Notes under the pieces: model-generated | Told to the model about the DNA's origin: nothing | The model's database searches: none | Seen by the model: only the letters and a program-made list of their open reading frames with translations | Position numbers and translations under genes: made by a program | Assembly (NCBI GenBank): GCA_022791155.1 | Contig: JAAVYN010000026.1 | Span: 1-43,292 of the forward strand | Direction of reading: 5' to 3' | Origin: Bacillota bacterium | GTDB lineage: Bacteria > Bacillota > Clostridia > Lachnospirales > Anaerotignaceae | DNA: 43,292 nt | Part shown: in pieces, positions 17,013 through 25,493 of the stretch | Layout of the letters: the number at the start of each line of letters is the position of its first letter | Numbering within the stretch: the stretch's first letter is position 1

Positions 17013-17034
17013 CCCCGGACACCGTTGTCCGGGG
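17013..17034 (-). promoter_or_regulatory. Intercistronic GC-rich hairpin
   Basis: CCCCGGACA (17013-17021) and TGTCCGGGG (17026-17034) form a perfect 9-bp stem with a 4-nt loop between the binding-protein gene and the permease gene. No T-run follows on either strand, so it is not a classic terminator. Such hairpins often protect the upstream message so that the binding protein outnumbers the permease; that role is inferred. Confidence 0.65.
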
Positions 17035-17162
17035 CACATAAGCGAAATTGCTTTTCCAAAACAATGTTGTGAGCATATGTGTGATGTTATAATTTCACAA
17101 AAAGCTTGCAAAAATTCCGTCATATTGTTTGTGATTTGTTGATTGAGTTTTTTGGAAACGGC

Positions 17163-18185
17163 TTATTTGACTGATGAAACATCGATGTCAAGGGCTTTTG
17201 CCGTTTCTTCGTTTATTTTAAGAGTGCAGTCTTCAGCGGCGAGATAGCCGATTGGAGTTTCGGCGGGAGTTGCGTTTCCGCTGAGAATTTCAACCGCCTG
17301 TTTTCCGGCCATATAGCCCAGGGAGTAATAATCGATGCCATATGTGGCGAGGCCGCCGGCATCGACCATGCCTTCTTCTCCAACAATTGTTGGAATTTTG
17401 TTGTCGTTTGCCACCATTGCCACGGTTGCCATTCCGGCGGAAACCATGTTGTCTGTGGGTATGTATATAACATCGACTTTTCCGATCATGGATTCCACAA
17501 CGGATTGAATTTCATTTGAATTTGAAACGGTGTATTCAGTGCATGAGAGGCCAGCAGTTTCGCAAGCCTTTTTGGCCATGTTGGACTGGAGGATTGAGTT
17601 TGCCTCGGCGGAACAATATAATATGCCCACATTTTTGGCTTCGGGAAGAATTTTTTGCAGAAGCTCAATTTGTTCGTTGACAGGCGTGAGATCTGATGTT
17701 CCCGTGACGTTTCCACCAGGCGCGTCATTGGAGTTCACAAGGCCGCTTTCAGCGGGGTCTGTGACAGCCGTCAATATGATTGGTATTTCAGAGGTTGCGC
17801 CGGCAGCCGCCTGAGCGGCGGGAGTTGCAATGGCGAAAATGAGGTCTTTTTGATCGTTGACGAATTTTTCAGCGATTGTTTGGCATGTGGACTGCTCGCC
17901 GGCGGCGTTTTGCTGATCGGCTTCATATTTGATTCCGGCTTCGTCCAAGGCGGCAAAAAAGCCTTCATTTGATGCATCAAGGGCGGCATGCTGCGTGAGC
18001 TGCAAAACGCCAATTTGATGAACAGTTTCGTCTGACGAACCGTTGGAAGGCGTTTGGTTTTCGGTTTGCTCATTGTTTGACGATGATTGATTGGCATCTG
18101 ACTGTTTGTTTTCAGAACATGCTGACATTGTCAGCGCCATTATGCCGGCGGCAATGCAAGATAAAATTTTTACACTTTTTTTCAT
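17163..18185 (-). CDS. ABC substrate-binding lipoprotein (ABC_sub_bind family)
   Basis: A 340-residue lipoprotein. The signal ends in LTMSAC with Cys23 as the lipidation site, followed by a Ser/Asn/Gln-rich linker (about 24-55). The mature domain shows the ABC_sub_bind (PF04392, TrpX-like) pattern: HQIGVLQLTQHAALDASNEG, TPAAQAAAGATSEIPIILTAV, DPVAAGLV-like DPAESGLV, and a C-terminal YGIDYYSLGYMAGKQAVEIL. It delivers an unknown small ligand to the permease and ATPase encoded downstream. AAGGAG lies eleven bases before the ATG. Confidence 0.9.
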   Translation of the reverse strand: MKKSVKILSCIAAGIMALTMSACSENKQSDANQSSSNNEQTENQTPSNGSSDETVHQIGVLQLTQHAALDASNEGFFAALDEAGIKYEADQQNAAGEQSTCQTIAEKFVNDQKDLIFAIATPAAQAAAGATSEIPIILTAVTDPAESGLVNSNDAPGGNVTGTSDLTPVNEQIELLQKILPEAKNVGILYCSAEANSILQSNMAKKACETAGLSCTEYTVSNSNEIQSVVESMIGKVDVIYIPTDNMVSAGMATVAMVANDNKIPTIVGEEGMVDAGGLATYGIDYYSLGYMAGKQAVEILSGNATPAETPIGYLAAEDCTLKINEETAKALDIDVSSVK

Positions 18186-18402
18186 TTCAAATTACGCTCC
18201 TTTTTTGGAAAATTCATTTTTTGGTTTTGATGTTTTCTAAGCGGGAAAATGATAAAGGCATATATAAATTTGGCTTGCAAATTTATTTATATCAGATTGT
18301 GTTTTCAGAGCAATGCTTGAAGAAGCTGTGTTTTTGGTTCAGCTTAAGACATGTTATAACACAAAAAAGGCAATGCTAAGAACTTCTGATTATATATGGC
18401 AT
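18186..18402 (-). promoter_or_regulatory. Long leader of the ABC operon
   Basis: About 210 nt separate the predicted transcript start from the binding-protein gene. Two hairpins are visible: AAGCTG/CAGCTT (18323-18328, 18340-18345) and a perfect 9-bp ATAAATTTG/CAAATTTAT (18264-18272, 18278-18286). I searched for the T-box AGGGTGGNACCGCG motif, as expected for amino-acid importers, and did not find it. No known riboswitch class is recognised. Confidence 0.35.
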
Positions 18403-18431
18403 ATGATACTACAAAAACAATGTTTCGTCAA
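18403..18431 (-). promoter_or_regulatory. Sigma-A promoter of the ABC importer operon
   Basis: On the minus strand, TTGACG (18426-18431), 17 bp, then TATCAT (18403-18408). Each hexamer matches the consensus at five of six positions. Confidence 0.55.
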
Positions 18432-18470
18432 TTTAAAGTGCTAAATTCTAAAAATTATTTTTTGGCCCAA

Positions 18471-18511
18471 CAAAAAAGCCGGCCAAACGAGTGGCAAGGC
18501 TGGTTTTTTTG
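18471..18511 (-). terminator. Terminator after the AAA ATPase gene
   Basis: AGCC-TT-GCC pairs with GGC-CG-GCT on the minus strand (arms at 18493-18501 and 18477-18484), followed by TTTTTTG. The plus strand also carries a T-run after the hairpin, so it can insulate both directions. Confidence 0.7.
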
Positions 18512-18581
18512 TTTGATGAGACAGAATTTGTGGGACTGATGTGGGGCATTATGGCTTTCAAAGCAACGTTTTGCGTGAATT

Positions 18582-19811
18582 TCAGCATGTTTCGCTGTTA
18601 TATATTTCATCAATGGCTTTTCTTATGTCTTCACATGTCATGACAGAGATGTCTCCTTTTCCGGCCGTTTCGCCATATTCCCAGTTTATATAGCGTTCGG
18701 CGCTGTATGTCATGGCGATTTCCAGAAGTCTTCTTGCTTCCCTTCCGTTGCCAAAGTTGTCGTTTAATATTCTTTCTTCAAAAAGAGCGCGGAGCATATT
18801 TTTCCACCCGGATTCAAGAACAAAATTGTTTCTTGCGGCCAAGACGTTGAATATGTCAAGCATTTCGGTCACTGTGTATGGTTCGAAATAGACCTTGAAT
18901 GTTATGCGGCTTGATATTCCTGGATTTTCTTCCATGAAGCGTTCCATTTTGTTATATTTTTCGTTTGTGCTTGCTCCGTATCCCGCGAATATAATCATTT
19001 TGTCCTGACTGTGTTCCTCAACCTCTATGCAAAGCTGGGCAAGCGCTTCCTGAGCAAAGCTGTCTGTTTTTTCGCCGCTGTTGTGGTTCACAAGGGAATA
19101 GGCTTCGTCTATGATTATTATATCGTTGGATTCGAATATCTTGTGCACTTTGTCGGCTGTCTGGCCTATATATCCGGCTTTTAACTGGCTTCCTGTCACA
19201 TATGCCATTTTGTTGCCCAAAAGTATTCCCGCTTCTTCCATCATTTTTGCGAAATGGCGCGCCGCTGTTGTTTTTCCTGTTCCTGGCGGGCCTATGAACG
19301 CCAAAACCTTGTGAATTTGTTGTGTTTGCATTCCGAGGCTTGCGCGTTTTCTGACATATTGATATACACTGTTCAGGCGGCACAGCGTTGCTTTCATTTT
19401 TTCCTGGCCAACCATTGTGCGGCATAGAAGTTCATAGGCGGCTGTGTTTTTGGGGTGAACGCCATGGAACTCGCCGTTGCTGTTTTCGCTGCCTGTCAAA
19501 AACTTGCCAAAACCGGCATAGTTGAGAAGGAATTTATATTCTTCTTCGGAAAGACGTTTTTTATATTTGTTTTCTTGTTTTTCGAACTCGCCTTCCAATA
19601 TGAGGGATTCAAAAAGAAGTCTGTCGGCGTTATACTTTTTATATGACAAATCATTGGCGAGGCGAACCTGGCTCAAGCCTTGGTTTTTATGAAGAGCGTA
19701 TATTTTGCTTATTATTATGTTTCCCTGTTCCTCGGAAATGGAGCAGTTGAAAAGGGCGCTTTCAAAGCATTTCTTTTCCAATGATTCAATTTTATCTTCA
19801 GTCAAAAACAT
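18582..19811 (-). CDS. SpoVK-like AAA+ ATPase (CbbX/CfqX type)
   Basis: A 409-residue AAA+ protein. A unique helical N-terminal region of about 125 residues precedes the AAA module: VGQEKMKATL, Walker A GPPGTGKT (174-181), the pore-like KAGYIGQTA, Walker B IIIIDEAY (231-238), sensor IIFAGYG, and arginine finger region GISSRI. The module is of the SpoVK/CbbX kind. Bacillus SpoVK (about 320 residues) acts late in spore maturation, and the N-terminal region here is extra. The start is uncertain. ATG at 19811 is only two bases after GGAAGG, whereas TTG at 19805 has better spacing to the AAGGTGAT site. A candidate sigma-E promoter lies just upstream. Confidence 0.8.
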   Translation of the reverse strand: MFLTEDKIESLEKKCFESALFNCSISEEQGNIIISKIYALHKNQGLSQVRLANDLSYKKYNADRLLFESLILEGEFEKQENKYKKRLSEEEYKFLLNYAGFGKFLTGSENSNGEFHGVHPKNTAAYELLCRTMVGQEKMKATLCRLNSVYQYVRKRASLGMQTQQIHKVLAFIGPPGTGKTTAARHFAKMMEEAGILLGNKMAYVTGSQLKAGYIGQTADKVHKIFESNDIIIIDEAYSLVNHNSGEKTDSFAQEALAQLCIEVEEHSQDKMIIFAGYGASTNEKYNKMERFMEENPGISSRITFKVYFEPYTVTEMLDIFNVLAARNNFVLESGWKNMLRALFEERILNDNFGNGREARRLLEIAMTYSAERYINWEYGETAGKGDISVMTCEDIRKAIDEIYNSETC

Positions 19812-19824
19812 CACCTTCCATTTT

Positions 19825-19854
19825 TACGTATGGAACAAGTTTACAATAATATCA
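19825..19854 (-). promoter_or_regulatory. Candidate sigma-E promoter of the AAA ATPase gene
   Basis: On the minus strand, TGATATT (19848-19854), 15 bp, then CATACGTA (19825-19832), compared with the sigma-E pattern KMATATT-N14/15-CATACAHT. The -35 element matches at six of seven positions and the -10 core CATAC is intact. spoVK is sigma-E controlled in Bacillus. The start point falls close to the ribosome binding site. Confidence 0.35.
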
Positions 19855-20372
19855 TAAAAATTACAACACAATTAATTTTGAACTTTTTGGAGAATCAAAA
19901 AATGCTCAAAAGTTGTGATTCATGATGATGAGGGCGGGGGTTGTGGCAATCGTTTTGGGAGCTTACTTTGCTTATCCATTCCCAGCATAGGCAAATGCGG
20001 CTATCCATTTTGCGGGCGGCATATGTTCCATTCAAACTGCATTATTAACATATATCATAAGTTTTTTGAAATATATTAATAATTAATTTTGTTGACTTAC
20101 AATATTTATCAATTAAAATATTATATATCGGACAAGCATTGGCGGCATAGCAGCAAAGACAAAGGCATTTTGTGAAATTTTGGCTTTTGTGGCATTTTCA
20201 TTTTTGTTGCACTGCCATCATTTGTCAAAATGCATTGCGGCCAAAATGAAAAATGTTTTGTTGTTCAATTTGAAAACATGGAGTGTTTCTAAACAGCGAG
20301 TTGAAAAATTTGGAATGCAATGTGACGGAAAAGATTTGGATTCATGCGGAACATGAGAAGGGGGAGTTGGAA
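19855..20372 (+). promoter_or_regulatory. Intergenic region with candidate tex promoter
   Basis: About 520 bp without a recognised gene, very AT-rich around 20040-20130. On the plus strand TTGACT (20092-20097), 16 bp, TAAAAT (20114-20119) is a plausible sigma-A promoter, giving a leader of about 245 nt before tex. The imperfect inverted pair GCAAATG/CATTTTGC lies near 19990-20015. I recognise no RNA family. Confidence 0.4.
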
Positions 20373-22526
20373 ATGGATCTGGTGTCAATAATATCGGCAG
20401 AGCTTTTGATAAAAAAGGAGCAGACAGAAAATGCCATAAAACTTATAGATGAGGGGAACACGATACCTTTTATTGCGCGATATAGAAAGGAGCTTACGGG
20501 CTCTTTAGACGATCAAAAGCTCAGGGAATTGCATGACAGGCTCATGTATCTTAGGAATTTGGAGGAGAAACGCGAGCAGGTGAAAAACAGCATATGTGAG
20601 CAGGAGAAACTTACGCCGGAGATATTGTCGGCGCTTGAAAACGCTTTGACACTGACTGAAATAGAAGACATATACCGGCCGTTTCGCCCGAAACGCCGGA
20701 CACGTGCAACAATAGCACAGGAAAAAGGGCTGGCGCCTTTGGCAGAAGTCATATTTTCCCAAACTGACACGACACCGCCGGAGAAACTTGCTGAAAAATA
20801 TGTGGACAATGAAAAAGGCGTTTCAACGATTGATGAAGCCATTGAGGGCGCAAGAGACATAATTGCTGAAATGATAAGCGACAATGCGGCCATAAGAAAA
20901 ATGCTCAGAGATGACATAATGAAAACAGGAAAAATCACTTCAAAAGCCAATGGTGAGAATGAAAGTGTATATGAGATGTATTACGATTACAGCGAAAACA
21001 TCGCTTCGATGGCAACTCACAGAGTTTTGGCGCTCAACCGAGGGGAGAAAGAAAAGTTTCTTTCTGTCAAAATTGAGGCCGAAACAGAACGGCTTCTTCA
21101 CAAAATGGAGAATGAAATAATTTTGGGCACAAAAGGCAGAAGTGTTAATGTTTATGCTGACATGTTGAAAGAGGTTATAGCTGACAGTTTCAAACGGCTT
21201 ATATTTCCGTCTATAGAGCGTGAAATCCGCAGTTCACTGACAGAAAAGGCCGAGGAGAAAGCCATTTCTGTTTTTGGGCAGAACCTCAAACAGCTTCTTC
21301 TTCAGCCGCCTTTGAAGGACAAAACAGTGCTTGCCATAGATCCGGCTTTTAGAACTGGCTGCAAAACTGCTGTCATTGACGTGACAGGGAAGCCGCTGGA
21401 AACATGCGTTATATATCCCACGGCGCCGCACAACAAAACGGCGGAGGCAGAGAAAAAACTTGTTTCGCTGATTGAGAAGCATTGTGTTGACGTTGTGGCG
21501 ATTGGCAACGGAACAGCAGGGCGCGAAACAGAAATGTTTGTGGCGGAAATGCTCAAAAAAACGGAACGAAACGTGCAGTATACAATTGTCAATGAAGCGG
21601 GGGCCTCTGTGTATAGCGCGAGCAAGCTTGCCTCTGACGAGTTCCCGGAATATGACGTGTCTCTTAGAAGCGCTGTTTCAATTGGCCGCCGGCTTCAAGA
21701 CCCGTTGGCAGAGCTTGTCAAGATTGACGCAAAGTCAATTGGCGTTGGGCAGTATCAGCACGACATGAATCAGAAAAATCTTGCGGCCGCGCTTGGCGGC
21801 GTTGTTGAAGAATGTGTCAACAGCGTTGGAGCTGATCTGAACACGGCATCGTCATCGCTTTTGTCGTATATTGCGGGGATAACGCCGGCTGTCAGCAAAA
21901 ACATAGAGAAATATCGCCGTGAAAACGGAAAGTTCAAGTCGCGGCGCGAGCTTTTGAAAGTGGCAAAATTGGGGCCAAAGGCATTTGAACAGTGTGCGGG
22001 GTTTCTTCGCATATTGGAAAGTCAAAACCCTCTTGACGCCACAGGCGTTCACCCCGAAAGCTATGAGGCGGCCGAAAAGCTTCTTGAAGAAACGGGGCAT
22101 TCGCTTTTTGAGGCGCGCAGCGGCATAATTGGGCTTGGAAACGAAATTGGGGACAAAAAACAGATGGCGGAAAAAATAGGTGTTGGCCTTCCAACGCTCA
22201 ATGACATAATAAAAGAGCTTGAAAAGCCGGGAAGGGACATACGTGACAAAATGCCAAAGCCAATGCTGAGAAGTGATGTTTTGTCAATGGAAGATCTTGC
22301 GGTTGGAATGGTTTTGAAGGGAACTGTGCGAAATGTTATCGACTTTGGAGCATTTGTTGACATAGGCGTGCACCAAGATGGCCTTGTTCACATATCACAG
22401 ATTTGCGAAAGATATATCAAACACCCTTTGGAGGCGCTGGCTATAGGAGACATTGTGACAGTTAAAATTCTTTCTGTTGATGCGGCCAAAAAGAGAATTT
22501 CGCTCACAATGAGAGATGTGGAGTGA
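20373..22526 (+). CDS. tex: Tex-family RNA-binding transcription factor
   Basis: A 717-residue Tex/YqfO-like (S1-containing) protein. The N-terminal helical Tex domain shows ELTGSLDDQKLRELHDRL, and the YqgF-like domain starts VLAIDPAFRTGCKTAVID. A helix-hairpin-helix region includes VEECVNSVGADLNTAS and LGPKAFEQCAGFLRI. A C-terminal S1 RNA-binding domain (about 645-715) contains GTVRNVIDFGAFVDIGVHQD. Tex proteins bind nucleic acid and influence transcription. ATG at 20373 is chosen from the GGGGGAG site eight bases upstream and because the family starts at this point. Length is normal. Confidence 0.95.
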   Translation: MDLVSIISAELLIKKEQTENAIKLIDEGNTIPFIARYRKELTGSLDDQKLRELHDRLMYLRNLEEKREQVKNSICEQEKLTPEILSALENALTLTEIEDIYRPFRPKRRTRATIAQEKGLAPLAEVIFSQTDTTPPEKLAEKYVDNEKGVSTIDEAIEGARDIIAEMISDNAAIRKMLRDDIMKTGKITSKANGENESVYEMYYDYSENIASMATHRVLALNRGEKEKFLSVKIEAETERLLHKMENEIILGTKGRSVNVYADMLKEVIADSFKRLIFPSIEREIRSSLTEKAEEKAISVFGQNLKQLLLQPPLKDKTVLAIDPAFRTGCKTAVIDVTGKPLETCVIYPTAPHNKTAEAEKKLVSLIEKHCVDVVAIGNGTAGRETEMFVAEMLKKTERNVQYTIVNEAGASVYSASKLASDEFPEYDVSLRSAVSIGRRLQDPLAELVKIDAKSIGVGQYQHDMNQKNLAAALGGVVEECVNSVGADLNTASSSLLSYIAGITPAVSKNIEKYRRENGKFKSRRELLKVAKLGPKAFEQCAGFLRILESQNPLDATGVHPESYEAAEKLLEETGHSLFEARSGIIGLGNEIGDKKQMAEKIGVGLPTLNDIIKELEKPGRDIRDKMPKPMLRSDVLSMEDLAVGMVLKGTVRNVIDFGAFVDIGVHQDGLVHISQICERYIKHPLEALAIGDIVTVKILSVDAAKKRISLTMRDVE

Positions 22527-22571
22527 AGCTTGTTGTGAATGCTTTTTGTGAAATGGCGAGGCAATTGAGGA

Positions 22572-22600
22572 AAAAGTGATTAGATTTTGTCACTTTTGAT
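22572..22600 (+). terminator. Weak terminator after tex
   Basis: AAAAGTGA (22572-22579) pairs with TCACTTTT (22590-22597) around a 10-nt loop, followed by GATTTGAGTTTTG. The stem is AT-rich and the T-run is poor. Confidence 0.4.
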
Positions 22601-22762
22601 TTGAGTTTTGACGGCTTGTGACAGAAGCGCCGTTTTGCAAAAAGATTGTGTAAATTTTGGAATTGAAGTGTGTGCTCTGTTTTGGCACAAAGGGTATGAA
22701 TTCTTTTGTGCCTGCCGGTTTTGTGGAATATAAAATATATTTTGGTTTTTGGAGGGAAAACC

Positions 22763-23184
22763 GTGTTTTGTGAAAAATGCGGAAGTCAGATTGACGAGGG
22801 CAAAAAAATTTGCCCCAATTGCGGCATATCGAAGCAGAGGAAGGAGTTCTGCCAGCATTGCGGACAAATGATTGACTTTGACTGTGTTGTCTGCACAAGC
22901 TGTGGAAAGCAAGTTGAGGAGTTGAAAGTGCAGCAACCACAAGTGGTTGTGAACAACGTGAACACCAACACCAATTTGACAGGAGCAATGCATGGTCAGC
23001 GCAAAAAAACAAGTGGGCGGCGTTTTTGCTTTGATTGTTTCTTGGAATTTTTGGCGCGCATAAATTCTATGAGGGCAAAATTATGATGAGGATACTTTAC
23101 ATATTCACAGGCGGACTGCTTTCGATTGGCGTGATTGTTGACTTGATTGCGATTTTGTTGAAGCCGAATCCATATTATGTGTAA
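22763..23184 (+). pseudogene. Zinc-ribbon/TM2-domain protein gene, doubly frameshifted
   Basis: A GTG start at 22763 six bases after GGAGGG begins MFCEKCGSQIDEG. Two zinc-ribbon pairs follow (Cys3/6 with 17/20, then Cys30/33 with 44/47) and a short VN-rich linker. After the seven-A run at 23003-23009 the original frame becomes nonsense. Shifting by one base gives KKQVGGVFALIVS, and a second one-base shift near 23042-23043 gives GIFGAHKFYEGK plus a hydrophobic segment to the stop at 23182-23184. That is a normal TM2-domain ending. Removing one A and one T would restore a single reading frame. Two indels within 40 bases point to an inactivated gene, or to two assembly errors. Confidence 0.75.
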
Positions 23185-23234
23185 ATTGCGCAGGCGCAAA
23201 AATGGGTGCGCGGCAGGCGGCTTGAGGGGATTTT

Positions 23235-24611
23235 TCAAGGATTGTGGGTTGGGTTTTGCTTTTGTGGATTCACTATGGAGCGTTTCCATTTTCCGCTGAG
23301 ATAGAACGCTGTCACAATTATTATGCCGCCATACTGGCCGAGGCCCATGGCGATGAAAACGCCTTTGAGGCCCATGCCGAGAACAGTTTCGAACAAAAAT
23401 ATCAGTGGTATGCGGGCGATGACAACGCTTGTGAACGCACTGCACAGTGAGAAGAGTGAATTGCCGCTTCCCTGAGCGAGGCCATTTATTGTGAAGACAA
23501 TTGAATTTGCCATATATGAGACTGTGACATATTTTATATACATGAGGGCATTGGCTTTTGTGGCATCAGAGCAGTTGAAAAGAGAAACTATGTTTTGGCC
23601 AAACAGATTCACAAAAACGAACATCAATATTCCGAAAAGAAGACTTAGCTTGAGACCGCAGAAAACTGTGGAGCGCACGCGGTTCAAACGGCCGGCGCCC
23701 AAGTTTTGGCCGCTCATGGCCGCAACTGACTGGCCTATGGCGATTGTGGGAAGAACGGCGAATGAGTCGATTTTGTTGCCTATGCCAGCGGCTGTTGAAG
23801 CGGCAAGGCCATATGAATTGAGCGTGCTCACAACAAAAAGCATTGAAAAATTCACAATTGTTGACTGCATTGCACTGGGAAGACCTATTTTTAATATAAG
23901 TTTTAGTTTTGACCTGTCAATTTTGAAGCTTTTTGGCTTGAAGTCGAAAACGAAGTTATTTTTATACAGCGTTTTTATGGCCAAAGCAAATGAAAAAGCC
24001 TGCGCTGTGATTGTGGCAAGGGCGGCGCCGCCGGCTCCCCATTTGAAAAGTCCTATGAACAATGTGTCAAGAATTATGTTGAGAACTGTTGCAAAAGCGA
24101 CAAAGCACAGTGGCCGGCGTGAATCGCCAAGGCCCCTTAAAACAGCGCTCACGGCATTATAGCCGCATATGAAAATTGTGCCCAAGAAGCATATGCGCAG
24201 GTAGTTTTTTGCTTCGCCCACAGCGGGAGAAGGAACATTGAGCGTTGTGAGAATTGTGTTTGAAGCGGCAAGGCCCAATATGGTTATGACAAGTGAGCAG
24301 TATATGAAAACGGTGAAAAGCGTGCCTATTGCGGACTTTGCCTCGCCTTTCATTTTGGCGCCTGTGTATTGTGCAACGAGCACAGTTCCGCTCAGTGAAA
24401 AGCCGTTGACAAGCATTGTTATGAGCATTATGCAGACGGAGCTGCTGTTTATGGCGGATATGCCATAATCTCCCATGAAATGGCCGGCAATGAGCATGTC
24501 GGCAACGCTGTAGGCGGCCTGCAAAACCTGACCAGCAAAAAAAGGGGCGGCGAAGCCCAAAAGCTGTTTGGAAACATTGCCTTCTGTCAAATTTTTCTCA
24601 TAACTGGACAA
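23235..24611 (-). CDS. MATE-family efflux transporter
   Basis: A 458-residue multidrug/toxin extrusion-type membrane protein with about twelve hydrophobic segments in two homologous halves. Typical blocks are AAPFFAGQVLQAAYSVADML near the start, GLGDSRRPLCFVAFATVLN, and in the second half AIGQSVAAMSGQNLGAGR. The TTG at 24611 is chosen because GGGAGGTT lies eight bases upstream, partly inside the end of yycI; longer starts have no site and add unrelated sequence. It lies only 5 bp after the yycI stop, so it is very likely in the same operon. The substrate is unknown. Confidence 0.9.
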   Translation of the reverse strand: MSSYEKNLTEGNVSKQLLGFAAPFFAGQVLQAAYSVADMLIAGHFMGDYGISAINSSSVCIMLITMLVNGFSLSGTVLVAQYTGAKMKGEAKSAIGTLFTVFIYCSLVITILGLAASNTILTTLNVPSPAVGEAKNYLRICFLGTIFICGYNAVSAVLRGLGDSRRPLCFVAFATVLNIILDTLFIGLFKWGAGGAALATITAQAFSFALAIKTLYKNNFVFDFKPKSFKIDRSKLKLILKIGLPSAMQSTIVNFSMLFVVSTLNSYGLAASTAAGIGNKIDSFAVLPTIAIGQSVAAMSGQNLGAGRLNRVRSTVFCGLKLSLLFGILMFVFVNLFGQNIVSLFNCSDATKANALMYIKYVTVSYMANSIVFTINGLAQGSGNSLFSLCSAFTSVVIARIPLIFLFETVLGMGLKGVFIAMGLGQYGGIIIVTAFYLSGKWKRSIVNPQKQNPTHNP

Positions 24612-24616
24612 TATGT

Positions 24617-25492
24617 TCAACCTCCCTGAACGGTGTTTGTGTCTTTGAGTTCGTTTGTATAGGCATTTATTGTGTATGCCTTTGAGGAGCCTGAAATGAA
24701 TATTCTGTAGCACGGCACAAGGCGGAGATTGCTTCCATCGGCAACGTCGTTTGTGTGGCCAAAATCATATCCAAGTTCCAGCTTTTCTATATAAACACTT
24801 TTGCCGGGGTGTTCATTTTTTATTTCTTCAAGGAATGTGAGGAGAATTTCGTCACATGCGTATATTCCCCGGCGTTCGCCTGTGAATTCCTGCGCTGTGT
24901 AATATCCAGCCGAGGCTGATATTATGCCGTTGGAAGAAACTTCTATGCGTTTTATGCCGCTGAATATTTTGTAGCCGTGGAATTTTTCGGCATATTCAAA
25001 TATAAAGGCGTTGTCTTCTGGAATTATGTTTTCGAGAGATATGTTTGAATTGTTTATGTTCAGAAGTTTCAGGAATTCGTCAGCGGCGGCCATGGCTGTT
25101 GTGCGGTCAAAGTTTTCTATTTTTCCGGTGCCTTCAGGGTTTGAATATGTGATTGTGTCGTCTTCAACAATGAGGCTTTTTGTGCCTGAAACGAGAATTG
25201 TTTTGTCGAACTCACGAGTTATTGTTGGGTTTTCGTTTTTGAAGAATATGTTTCTAAATTCGTCAATTTCGGGGGGTGTTATGCTGATTGAGAGGCTTCT
25301 CATGGGAGCGAAGCTGTCTATTATTTCGGTGTAGAGGCCAACGTTGTTCTGTTCCAAAACCTTATATATCGCGGCCTCTCTTGCCGTGGTTATTTTGTGC
25401 TTGCTGCCGGAAAGAAAGTTTGCGGTGAAAAGTGCAATGTTTAGAAATATGAGCAGATATATGAATATTTTTTTGACTTTTTCCCAGTACAT
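24617..25492 (-). CDS. yycI: YycI-type regulator of the WalRK system
   Basis: A 291-residue membrane-anchored extracellular protein. The N-terminus WEKVKKIFIYLLIFLNIALF is the conserved short cytoplasmic tail and single membrane helix of the YycI family, and the extracellular beta-rich domain ends with a YycI-like CYRIFISGSSKAYTINAYTN block. YycI and YycH hold the WalK (YycG) wall-stress kinase in check in Firmicutes. GGAGG precedes the ATG, which is 1 bp after the yycH stop. No walR or walK gene is visible within the window. Confidence 0.85.
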   Translation of the reverse strand: MYWEKVKKIFIYLLIFLNIALFTANFLSGSKHKITTAREAAIYKVLEQNNVGLYTEIIDSFAPMRSLSISITPPEIDEFRNIFFKNENPTITREFDKTILVSGTKSLIVEDDTITYSNPEGTGKIENFDRTTAMAAADEFLKLLNINNSNISLENIIPEDNAFIFEYAEKFHGYKIFSGIKRIEVSSNGIISASAGYYTAQEFTGERRGIYACDEILLTFLEEIKNEHPGKSVYIEKLELGYDFGHTNDVADGSNLRLVPCYRIFISGSSKAYTINAYTNELKDTNTVQGG

Positions 25493-25493
25493 A

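Noticed and set aside
18186-18402. T-box riboswitch ahead of the ABC operon
   Set aside because: Expected for an amino-acid importer, but no AGGGTGGNACCGCG-like sequence or terminator/antiterminator pair is present.
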